Source: an uncultured Nitrospira sp. (GTDB taxonomy: Bacteria > Nitrospirota > Nitrospiria > Nitrospirales > Nitrospiraceae). Taken from it: DNA of 26,236 nt. The notes under the pieces are model-generated. The model worked only from the letters and a program-made list of their open reading frames with translations, ran no database searches and was not told where the DNA came from. The position numbers were made by a program, and so were the translations under genes. Within the stretch, counting starts at the first letter, position 1, and each line of letters starts with the position of its first letter. The stretch covers positions 1 to 26,236 of the forward strand of contig CAMLHQ010000044.1 of the NCBI GenBank assembly GCA_946479785.1. Direction: 5' to 3'. Positions 7,056 to 13,691 of this stretch are shown piece after piece.

Positions 7056-7946
7056 TTACGCGTGTGTGACCGCGAGTGCCGGCTTCTGGACAAACTCTTT
7101 GTAGCCGTACCGTTCGGCCAGATAGGCTTTGGCGTCCTCGCTGACATACTCGGCGAATTTGTAGCGATCGTCTTCGACGGCCTTGGCGTCCGCCATCACC
7201 TGGTCGGTGGGAATCGCATACTCGATATTGCAGGATGTGTAGGCTTGAATATAGGTCGGACCGACTTCCCGGGCGATCAGCACCGCTTTCTTGATGCAGC
7301 TCTCCACCCGCCGCGGATTGTTCGGCACGACCGTAGCGATGTAGGAGCAGCCGGCGATTTTCGCCATGGCGACCATATCCATCTTCTCGAACTTTTTGCC
7401 GAGCGGAGCCATCTTGAGCACGGCTCCTCGGGTCGTCATCCCGCTTTCTTGTCCGCCCGTGTTGCCGTACACCTCGTTGTCCAACATGATCGTCGTGAAT
7501 CGTTCCTTACGGAACCAGGAATGGAGCACCTGCTGAAATCCGATGTCGGCGGTGCCGCCGTCCCCCGCCATCACCACCACATCCTTGGGTTGGTCGCCGA
7601 AACGAAGCCGCAACCCGCGCGACAAGCCGCTGGCGACGCCGTTCTGGTCGCCATAGTTACCGTACACGAAGGGAATGGCCGCCTGCGAAATCGCGAGCCG
7701 GCCGCATCCGGCCGTCCCGACCGTGATGGTGTCTTCGGGATTGGGGAATGCGATGATCGCCAGCCGGATGAACAGGGTCATCGCGCAGCCGGCGCACATG
7801 GGATGCTCCTCGAGAATTTCCTTAAAGCTGCCCATCTGCGACACGGTCGTCTTCTTTCCGAACGGGCCGTGCTCCACCATGTCGCGATATTCCTTCGGCA
7901 TGAACGCGTCAAACCCTGGTGAAAACTTCACATAATTGAGACTCAC
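7056..7946 (-). CDS. 2-oxoacid:ferredoxin oxidoreductase, second beta-type subunit (296 aa)
   Basis: This is a thiamine-diphosphate-binding beta subunit, paralogous to the upstream gene (start 8898) along its whole length. The TPP/Mg motif is visible as AGDGGTADIG (GDG at 128-130) with DNEVYGNTGGQ downstream. The four cysteines expected to hold the proximal [4Fe-4S] cluster are all present: C51 and C54 in CAGC, C81 in TAGC, and C239 in YTSC. The start is GTG 7946 (VSLNYVKFSP), with GAGGT upstream; the open frame beyond it is Arg-rich and overlaps the preceding gene. It follows the first beta gene by 46 bases. Two complete beta subunits in one operon is unusual; see findings. Confidence 0.88.
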   Translation of the reverse strand: MSLNYVKFSPGFDAFMPKEYRDMVEHGPFGKKTTVSQMGSFKEILEEHPMCAGCAMTLFIRLAIIAFPNPEDTITVGTAGCGRLAISQAAIPFVYGNYGDQNGVASGLSRGLRLRFGDQPKDVVVMAGDGGTADIGFQQVLHSWFRKERFTTIMLDNEVYGNTGGQESGMTTRGAVLKMAPLGKKFEKMDMVAMAKIAGCSYIATVVPNNPRRVESCIKKAVLIAREVGPTYIQAYTSCNIEYAIPTDQVMADAKAVEDDRYKFAEYVSEDAKAYLAERYGYKEFVQKPALAVTHA

Positions 7947-7992
7947 CCGACACCTCGCTCTCTCGCTGTTAGCCGCAATCGCGGCGGTGAAT

Positions 7993-8898
7993 TTACGCCT
8001 CTTGCAAAACCACTTGCTTCTGGGCGGCCTTTTTCTCCTTCGCCTTGGCGGCGATTTCCACCAGCAGCGCCTTCGCGGGCTCGCTGATGTATTCCTTAAA
8101 CGCAAACCGCTCGTTAGGCTTTTCCGAATCCCGCATTTCCTGCAGGCCTTCCATGCTGTTCTTGCCGATCTCCAGGATGCAAGGTGTATAGAGCTGAAGA
8201 TAGGTGGGCCCGATTTCCCGCGCGATCAAGACCGCATTGCGGACGACCTTCTCGACGAGCGACGGCTTGCTCACCGTGCAGTTCACGATGTAGTGACAGC
8301 CGGATTCCCGCGCAATCTCCGGCAGGCGGACCTTATCGAAGAGTTTGCCGACCGGGGCCATTTTGGCCACGAATCCCTTCTGCATCAGGCCGCTTTCCTG
8401 CCCGCCGGTATTGGCGTACAGCTCGTTGTCGAAACAAATGGTGGTGAACTTCTCCTGCCGGAACCAGGCTTGGAGCGTCATGTCCAGGCCGATGTCCACC
8501 GTCGCGCCGTCTCCTGCCAGCACGACCACATCCTTGATGCGATCGGGGAAGCGCACGCTCAGCGCCCGCTTGAGCCCCGAGGCGACGGCATTCTGGTTGC
8601 CAAAGAGCGAGTGAATGTTGTGGACGGCCACCATCGGAAACACCAGACTCGTGCATCCGGTCGAGCCGACCATGACCGTGTCTTCAGGATTGGGAAGTGA
8701 GGCGAGGATATAGCGAAACGCCATGGACTCGGGACATCCGGCACAAAGCGAGTGCTGTTCAATGAGTTCCTTGGAGGTGCCGATATCTTTCCAGCCCCGG
8801 TCTTCCTTGCCATAGGTGGCATGGCTGACGAGATCCTGATAATCCGACGGCATGATGTCATAGAGATCCGGTGATATGGTGATGCGTTCCTTGCTCAT
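7993..8898 (-). CDS. porB: 2-oxoacid:ferredoxin oxidoreductase, beta subunit (301 aa)
   Basis: The catalytic beta subunit binds thiamine diphosphate and a [4Fe-4S] cluster and, with alpha, interconverts a 2-oxoacid and its acyl-CoA plus CO2 using ferredoxin. Key features are CAGC (C52, C55), STGC (C82) and YTPC (C240) as cluster ligands. The TPP motif is AGDGATVDIG (GDG 129-131) with FDNELYANTGGQ around 156-167. The N-terminus (ISPDLYDIMPSDYQDLVSHATYG) is parallel to that of the second beta. A Lys/Ala-rich tail follows residue 280. GAGGAG precedes ATG 8898. Whether the enzyme acts on pyruvate or 2-oxoglutarate cannot be settled from sequence, so the symbol is provisional. Confidence 0.92.
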   Translation of the reverse strand: MSKERITISPDLYDIMPSDYQDLVSHATYGKEDRGWKDIGTSKELIEQHSLCAGCPESMAFRYILASLPNPEDTVMVGSTGCTSLVFPMVAVHNIHSLFGNQNAVASGLKRALSVRFPDRIKDVVVLAGDGATVDIGLDMTLQAWFRQEKFTTICFDNELYANTGGQESGLMQKGFVAKMAPVGKLFDKVRLPEIARESGCHYIVNCTVSKPSLVEKVVRNAVLIAREIGPTYLQLYTPCILEIGKNSMEGLQEMRDSEKPNERFAFKEYISEPAKALLVEIAAKAKEKKAAQKQVVLQEA

Positions 8899-8980
8899 GG
8901 TGTACTCTCCTCGTAGTCTTGCTGGGTGTCACGCTGTTCCGAGTGTGGTCGTGTGCCACCGTGCCGCCTGTGCGTCACGT

Positions 8981-10189
8981 TCAGCCTCCGCGTCCGGCCA
9001 GCACACCGGAACGGACCCCGATTGCTTTCTTGATTTCCTCCACAATGACTTCCGGTGGCAGGGTCATGCCGCCGCAGACGCGTGGTCCGCCGACGACCCG
9101 CTCGCTGCGGGGAATCGTGGCTTTGATTTCTCGCGCCATCCACCCGATGACATTGAACTCCGGCACGATGATGTGCGAGGCGTGCTTGGTCGCCTCGCGA
9201 ATTTCTTCCTCCGGCCATGGGCGCAGGGTCTTGATCTTCACCAGTCCGACATTGATCCCTTCGTCGGCCAGCAGACGGATGGCTTCACGGCCCTGGGAGA
9301 CGGCGGTTCCCGAGGCGACGATGAGGATGTCCGCATCGACGTTCTCCGTTTCGATCAGGCCATCTAGCCAGGCGATCGTATGCTTTCGAGACCGTTCCGC
9401 GGCGGCCCAGATTTCTTGCTGCCAGCTCGCATGCGTGGCATAGCTGATGTAGTTGCTCTTCATGACGAACGGATCGCGCATCATCCGGACCGGCGGGCAT
9501 TCCATATCCATGCAGGGCACGGGTGAGCGATACGGATCGTAGGGCGGCAGGCACATGTCGACAGGCGTCAGGTCGACAGTGTCTTTCGTATGGGTCACGA
9601 AAAAGCCATCGCAACAGAGGGCCAACGGCAAATGCACGTCCGGCTCCTCCGACACCATATAGCCCTTGAGAATCCAATCGTAAAAGTCCTGGGCCGTCTC
9701 GGCGTGCCAGACCAGCATGCCCGTATTCATGAGATAGGCGATCTCCAACGTATCCGGCTGGATCGATAGAGGGGAATTAATGCCTCGGCAGGTGACGATG
9801 CACTGAATTGGCAATCTAGATCCGGCCCACATCGGAAAGTTCTCCATGGCCCGCATGGTGCCGGGCCCGGCGGTGGTCGTGAAGACGCGGGCTCCGCCGA
9901 AGGCGGCGCCGGCGCATTGCGACATGACGGCGAATTCGCTTTCGCCGCGGAAATAGTCTCGGATATAGCCCTCGGCAAAGAGTTCGCCGCAGAGAGCGGC
10001 CGCTTCGCTCTGGGGCGTAATGGGATAGGCCACCATCACATCGACGTTGGCGCGCTTGACGGCTTCTTTGATGACTTCGCTGCCGGTAAAGAAGGACGGC
10101 GTGCGAGGCGCTTTATTCATCATCACGTGTGGGTCGGTGATAACTTGGCCCTTTTTCGTTTTGGTTCCGATGATGGCTGTGCTGTCCAT
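8981..10189 (-). CDS. porA: 2-oxoacid:ferredoxin oxidoreductase, alpha subunit (402 aa)
   Basis: The alpha subunit supplies the pyrimidine-binding side of the thiamine site and the transketolase-C-like domain. The diagnostic YPITP motif is at residues 55-59 (VMVAYPITPQSEAA). It is followed by a GESEFAVMSQCAGAAFGGARVFT-type segment and TTAGPG, the usual 'ESE...GA...T.T..PG' pattern. The C-terminal domain begins near DADILIVASGTAVSQGREAI and includes VKIKTLRPWPEEEI. In the reductive TCA cycle such enzymes carboxylate acetyl-CoA to pyruvate or succinyl-CoA to 2-oxoglutarate. ATG 10189 follows a GGGAAAGAG stretch. It lies 62 bases after the A-type Fe-S carrier gene and 82 bases before beta. Confidence 0.93.
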   Translation of the reverse strand: MDSTAIIGTKTKKGQVITDPHVMMNKAPRTPSFFTGSEVIKEAVKRANVDVMVAYPITPQSEAAALCGELFAEGYIRDYFRGESEFAVMSQCAGAAFGGARVFTTTAGPGTMRAMENFPMWAGSRLPIQCIVTCRGINSPLSIQPDTLEIAYLMNTGMLVWHAETAQDFYDWILKGYMVSEEPDVHLPLALCCDGFFVTHTKDTVDLTPVDMCLPPYDPYRSPVPCMDMECPPVRMMRDPFVMKSNYISYATHASWQQEIWAAAERSRKHTIAWLDGLIETENVDADILIVASGTAVSQGREAIRLLADEGINVGLVKIKTLRPWPEEEIREATKHASHIIVPEFNVIGWMAREIKATIPRSERVVGGPRVCGGMTLPPEVIVEEIKKAIGVRSGVLAGRGG

Positions 10190-10251
10190 AGCTCTTTCCC
10201 TTCCAGTCGACGGTGCCGATCAGTGCTCTGACGGCTCCGCGATCGATAACG

Positions 10252-10572
10252 TTATGCGCTGAATGAACTGCCGCACCCACAGGTCGTTTTGGCCTGCGGA
10301 TTCTTGATCGCAAAGCCGGAGCCTTGCACGGTGTCCTGAAAATCCACTTCGCAGCCGGCCAGCAGCGGAGCGCTTTGCGAATCCATAATGACCTTGACGT
10401 CGCCCTTTTCGATCACCGTGTCGTCATCTTCTACCTTGGACTCGAAGGCCATCCCGTACTGGTAGCCATGGCAGCCGCCGCCTTTCACATACACGCGAAG
10501 ACCAATCGTGTCTTTCTCTTCTTGCATGAGTTCCCGAATCTTTTGTTCAGCTGTCGGCGTCATCGTGATCAT
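10252..10572 (-). CDS. iscA: A-type iron-sulfur carrier protein, IscA/ErpA/HesB family (106 aa)
   Basis: A small scaffold or carrier that receives Fe-S clusters and hands them to apo-enzymes. The three family cysteines are present: C34 in GGGCHGYQYG, and C98 and C100 in the C-terminal TTCGCG. The middle has the typical KVIMDSQSAPLLAGCEVDF and GSGFAIKNP. ATG 10572 is chosen because AAGGAGAAG lies just upstream; the longer open frame has no ribosome site. It is the first gene of the minus-strand operon encoding the Fe-S dependent oxidoreductase, so delivery of clusters to that enzyme is a natural reading. IscA, ErpA and SufA cannot be separated here, so the symbol is provisional. Confidence 0.9.
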   Translation of the reverse strand: MITMTPTAEQKIRELMQEEKDTIGLRVYVKGGGCHGYQYGMAFESKVEDDDTVIEKGDVKVIMDSQSAPLLAGCEVDFQDTVQGSGFAIKNPQAKTTCGCGSSFSA

Positions 10573-11246
10573 GGCACTTCTCCTTTTCCTAATTGGCGGA
10601 CATGGGCGGCACACCTTGACCGACTCGGATGTCGAGGCACCTCGGGAGTGGCAGCCGACTACAGCCACAAGAAAGCTGTACAAGTAACTTGAAAGAAACG
10701 CTGGCGTAGAAGCGGCGGAGACCAGGGAATCAGTCGCGCGAGGAGAGTACGTGGAGGCGCGAGGATAGAATAGTCGGCGTAGCTCTATACGTCATAAAAT
10801 CACCCTGGGCGCTTTCGGCATCGGAGTCAAGCGCTATTATGGGTAGGTATTTAGGTATTATGGGTATGGATACTTCAATGATTCTGCCGGTCTTTCGCGA
10901 CTCTCTCAAGAGCTGAAACAGGACGAACCGCGAGCCTTCGTGGTCCTCCGAAATGTGCCCATATCGTTGAACTATCCAGGCCCTCATTAATATCGCTTGA
11001 CTCCCGGGCTCATTGCGCCCAGGGTTGGCCGTGAGGTGTAACGCTCCGTTGACTGTCCTATCCTCCCGCTTCCTACTTCTTCCCAGCGAGACCGATTCCC
11101 CAGTCTCCGCCGTGTTTGCCCATCGGGTGCTCTGACTCGTTTGCCTGTCCGGTGTCATGATCCGCTGATGGAGGCGGCCAAGGCTCCGTCCACTGCGTCA
11201 GAGGACTGTTCGATTCACGTTCGCATTCCATAGAGAGGAGTGGGCC
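10573..11246. other. Long intergenic region upstream of the Fe-S carrier gene
   Basis: No convincing gene. It contains copy A of a dispersed repeat (10689-10794). It also holds a direct repeat of TATTATGGGTA at 10835-10845 and 10856-10866, with starts 21 bases apart. Promoters of the minus-strand oxidoreductase operon and of the plus-strand stress cluster should both lie here, but I could not point to a convincing -35/-10 pair. A 142-codon minus-strand open frame has no ribosome site and is interrupted by the repeat, so it is not called. Confidence 0.5.
10689..10794 (+). repeat. Dispersed repeat, copy A (about 105 bp)
   Basis: This segment resembles 17823-17930. The core at 10695-10725 is identical over 31 bases to 17830-17860, and the following 70 or so bases are similar with small indels (for example GGCGTAGCTCTATACGT here against GGCGTGGCTCAATACGT there). 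In one frame both read NAGVEAAET-ES-A before diverging; copy A then meets a stop. It could be a remnant of a shared coding segment or an intergenic repeat. Confidence 0.7.
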
Positions 11247-11414
11247 ATGCTCTACTATGCACTCGTGTTCCTGGTGGTCGGCTTGATTGCCGGCGCGTTG
11301 CATCTCGCCGAAGTGTCTTCGGTGGCGGTCCAGATTTCATGGATTCTGTCCTTGATCGGGATCGTGTTGGTTGCGATTCATGTGTTCAAGGGACGCACCG
11401 CGCGGGTTGCGTAA
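11247..11414 (+). CDS. DUF1328 (YtjA-type) small membrane protein (55 aa)
   Basis: A very short inner-membrane protein starting MLYYALVFLVVGLIAGALHLAEVSS and continuing with a second hydrophobic stretch (VQISWILSLIGIVLVAIHVF) and a basic tail. This two-helix layout and the MLYYALVFLVVGLIAG opening match the DUF1328/YtjA family. The function is unknown; members are often found beside general-stress genes, as here. GAGAGGAG lies at about 11232-11240, well placed for ATG 11247. It is followed on the same strand by the CsbD gene after 84 bases. Confidence 0.82.
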   Translation: MLYYALVFLVVGLIAGALHLAEVSSVAVQISWILSLIGIVLVAIHVFKGRTARVA

Positions 11415-11498
11415 CCGGAGGCTGTCGGCTGTCCGATGGTTTTCCGGCGTGATGACCGGGCCCTAATGTCCATCGAATGCACAAGGAGGAGGAATGAA

Positions 11499-11720
11499 AT
11501 GAACGCTGATCAACTCAAAGGAAAATGGATGCAGTTCAAAGGCGATTTGAAAGGGAATTGGGGGAAGTTTACCGATAATGACTTGGAGGAGATCGCAGGG
11601 ATCTATGACAAGTTTGTCGGTAAGGTCCAGGAACGGTATGGCGACAAAAAGAGTGAGCTGATGAAGTGGGCGGACGCATGGCATGAGAAGTCGTCACATG
11701 AAGCCGCGGGAAAGAAGTAG
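11499..11720 (+). CDS. CsbD-family stress protein (73 aa)
   Basis: A small, highly charged helical protein of the CsbD family, whose members are induced by general stress in many bacteria; the molecular role is not known. Typical features are the opening MNADQLKGKWMQFKGDLKGNWGKFTDNDLEEIAG and the YDKFVGKVQERYGDKKSE repeat-like helix. ATG 11499 is chosen because AAGGAGGAGG at 11483-11492 gives a seven-base spacer; an ATG at 11494 is in another frame. It lies between DUF1328 and BON genes, which supports a shared stress role. Confidence 0.9.
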   Translation: MNADQLKGKWMQFKGDLKGNWGKFTDNDLEEIAGIYDKFVGKVQERYGDKKSELMKWADAWHEKSSHEAAGKK

Positions 11721-11792
11721 TCCCGCTGCATGCTGGCGAAGCACACAAGACGACTGACGACACACTTTTACATTGCGGTTAAGGAGAAGATA

Positions 11793-12341
11793 ATGCACAC
11801 ACGAACTGTTTTGACATTCTGTACGGCATTGGTGATCGGCGGGACGCTCATCACCGGATCGGCGTTCGGTAGAGCCGAGGAGAAAAACATGAGCGACTCG
11901 TGGATCACAGCCAAAACCAAAATTGCGCTGTTTGCCGATTCCCGAGTGAAGGGCAGCGACATCAATGTCGCGACCACCGACGGCGCGGTGATTATCCGCG
12001 GCAAGGTCGATACCGATGCGGCAAAGCAGGCTGCGGAAGGCATCGCCAAAAGCATCCAGGGGGCGAAGACGGTCAAGAACGATTTGCAAGTGGTCACTCC
12101 GTCCAAGCGCGAGGCGGTCGATGACAAGGACGACTCGATCACGGCTCGCGTGAACGAACAGATGGCAAAAGACACGCAACTGAAGACCGCCGGCATTAAG
12201 GCCCAGACGAATGCGGGCGTGGTCTCCTTGACCGGCGAAGTGGCCGACCTCATGACCAGTGCCCAAGCGTCTTGGTCCGCCTGGCAAGTTCCCGGCGTGA
12301 AATCCGTGAAGAACGATCTGACGGTGAAAGAAAAGGCCTAG
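11793..12341 (+). CDS. Exported protein with two BON domains, OsmY-like (182 aa)
   Basis: A periplasmic protein with a signal peptide (MHTRTVLTFCTALVIGGTLITGSAFG) and two BON domains, which in OsmY-type proteins are thought to bind membrane phospholipid. The first BON covers about residues 30-105 (DSWITAKTKIALFADSRVKGSDINV, then GAVIIRGKVDTDAAK). The second covers about 113-180 (DDSITARVNEQMAKDTQLKTAGI, then GVVSLTGEV and GVKSVKNDLTV). AAGGAG at 11781-11786 supports ATG 11793. Position after CsbD suggests an osmotic or envelope stress cluster. Confidence 0.9.
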   Translation: MHTRTVLTFCTALVIGGTLITGSAFGRAEEKNMSDSWITAKTKIALFADSRVKGSDINVATTDGAVIIRGKVDTDAAKQAAEGIAKSIQGAKTVKNDLQVVTPSKREAVDDKDDSITARVNEQMAKDTQLKTAGIKAQTNAGVVSLTGEVADLMTSAQASWSAWQVPGVKSVKNDLTVKEKA

Positions 12342-12461
12342 CCCTTTCCTTATACAACAGAGGTGCTCTCCGTCCGTCGATCCGGATCAGTGGCATCGAC
12401 GGACGACAGAGTTGCTCACTCAGTTTACGACGAATCACACGATAGCGTGGGGAGGTGCACG

Positions 12462-12668
12462 ATGGTCAGGGAAACTGCCACGTCCAAGGGTAGTCAGAAG
12501 GCTGAACAGGCCGGTCCCGCTATCCAGGTATCGAAGGCCGATTGGGATTACGAGCGCATTTCGCGACGGGCCTACGAACTCTATGAGCAACGGGGCCGGC
12601 AGGAAGGCCGGCACTTGGAGGACTGGTTGAAGGCGGAACAGCAACTGGTCGGCCCCGCAGGTAGGTAA
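12462..12668 (+). CDS. DUF2934 protein (68 aa)
   Basis: A small soluble protein with the DUF2934 signature ERISRRAYELYEQRGRQEGRHLEDWLKAEQQL at residues 27-58; function unknown. The N-terminal 25 residues are Lys/Gln/Ser-rich and probably unstructured. GGGGAGG at about 12449-12455 supports ATG 12462 over upstream in-frame codons. A second DUF2934 gene lies at 18471, with the same motif one residue shorter in the loop. Confidence 0.85.
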   Translation: MVRETATSKGSQKAEQAGPAIQVSKADWDYERISRRAYELYEQRGRQEGRHLEDWLKAEQQLVGPAGR

Positions 12669-12804
12669 TCACATGAAGCGTGGTCCTACTGCGCCCGCCC
12701 ACCATCCTATTTCCAGATCGTACCAGCTCATCAAGGACAGACTGCTAGGTTATCTCCCAGTACGGAATGGCCGTTAGGTTGTGTTGTACTGAATAAAGAA
12801 TTTC

Positions 12805-12832
12805 AAAGGAGGACATATAAAGGAGGACATAT
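12805..12832 (+). promoter_or_regulatory. Tandem duplicated ribosome binding site
   Basis: A perfect 14-base tandem duplication, AAAGGAGGACATAT at 12805-12818 and again at 12819-12832. Each unit carries a full Shine-Dalgarno. The second one is well placed for ATG 12834 (seven-base spacer from GGAGG) or ATG 12831. The first could act as a standby site. Confidence 0.85.
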
Positions 12833-12833
12833 G

Positions 12834-13220
12834 ATGAAGGCGTTTACATTGTTCGTTGCGGTTGGGGCATTAGCGCTGGGAGCGATTCCGGCGGTGGCGG
12901 CGACGGAGACGCAGCAGGAGATGGCCAAGAACTGCTGGGTGGACGTGTTTGACGACACGAAATACGATCCCGACGATCCGCATACGCGGATCCAGGGTCC
13001 GATGGAATTGCCTTCGCTGAAGAGTTTGAACGGCAAGAATTGGAACAACGATATTCAAAGCGTGATCGTCGGTCCCGATGCGACCGTCCGCGCGTACAAG
13101 GATAAAGATTTCAAGGGAACGGAGATCGCCTTTGCGCCGGGTCAGCGGGCGCCCGATCTGTCCAAGCTCGACATGTCCAATGACATTGAGTCGATGAAGG
13201 TCGCGTGTAATACTCCATGA
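12834..13220 (+). CDS. Secreted beta/gamma-crystallin-like protein (128 aa)
   Basis: A signal peptide is clear (MKAFTLFVAVGALALGAIPAVAA). The mature part is about 105 residues with two cysteines (NCWVDVF near the start, VACNTP at the end) that could form a disulfide. Two similar halves end in NNDIQSVIV and SNDIESMKV. The second half has YKDKDFKG, matching the aromatic-x6-Gly Greek-key signature of beta/gamma-crystallins, and the N-D-x-x-S pieces resemble half of their calcium-binding motif. I therefore read it as a double Greek-key crystallin-like domain, with moderate confidence. The gene follows a duplicated ribosome site and ends at terminator element copy 1. Confidence 0.65.
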   Translation: MKAFTLFVAVGALALGAIPAVAATETQQEMAKNCWVDVFDDTKYDPDDPHTRIQGPMELPSLKSLNGKNWNNDIQSVIVGPDATVRAYKDKDFKGTEIAFAPGQRAPDLSKLDMSNDIESMKVACNTP

Positions 13221-13255
13221 CGACAGGTTACACAGGTTGGAGAAGTTGCCTTCCG

Positions 13256-13410
13256 CTAGTGTTAATGGGAGCAAAAACCGGTTGTTTTCCCAGCCACACG
13301 TTTTATCGAGATGCGGTAGAGTGACAGTACTTTAGAAAACGGCAATGGCAACATTGCCATGTCCAAAGTGAAGGGCCCGCTCCGACAGGCAGCGGGCCCT
13401 TTCTTATAGT
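13256..13410 (+). repeat. Dispersed CTAGTG terminator element, copy 1
   Basis: One of four intact copies. Order of parts: CTAGTG; GTTTTCCCAG; GCGGTAGAGTGACAGTACTTTAG; hairpin GGCAATG-GCAA-CATTGCC at 13341-13358; AAAGTGA; intrinsic terminator. It starts 35 bases after the crystallin-like gene and faces glgX, which runs toward it from the other side. This is the most divergent intact copy: its terminator loop differs from the GAAA tetraloop of the others. Confidence 0.85.
13373..13405 (+). terminator. Intrinsic terminator in element copy 1
   Basis: Perfect nine-base stem GGGCCCGCT with AGCGGGCCC, then TTTCTTA. It ends transcription of the plus-strand crystallin-like gene. Confidence 0.85.
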
Positions 13411-13691
13411 TCTTCCAAGCTTGCTCGTTCTCCTCATTCAACGCGTGGCCTGGTTGATCTTCGATTGCGCGCTTGGACGAGGCCCTTCTTAGGGCGCGCG
13501 TTCGGCGAGCAGGAAGACGACCAGGCTGCCCGTCTCTATCCTTCCAAGCTTGCTCGGTGACTCTCTCGGGAATGACCCCCATATCGCTCCAACTGCGCCC
13601 ATGGAGGGAGCACCTCGCTTAATTTCAAAATCTAATTGGTCTGGCCTGCGCACTCCGGGAGCACAGGAGCGATTCGGGTGTCGTTCCCTCT
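13411..13691. other. Intergenic stretch before the glgX stop
   Basis: No gene supported. A 16-base direct repeat (CTTCCAAGCTTGCTCG) occurs at 13412-13427 and 13541-13556. A minus-strand open frame runs back through the terminator element and is not considered coding. Confidence 0.5.

Noticed and set aside
6948..8700. Two long plus-strand frames opposite the oxidoreductase beta genes
   Set aside because: Antisense shadows caused by the codon bias of the real genes; no start signals.
11694..12287. 197-codon minus-strand frame opposite the BON protein
   Set aside because: Shadow of a gene with a clear signal peptide and two BON domains.
13262..13582. 106-codon minus-strand frame across element copy 1
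   Set aside because: It reads through the terminator hairpins and a direct repeat and has no ribosome site.
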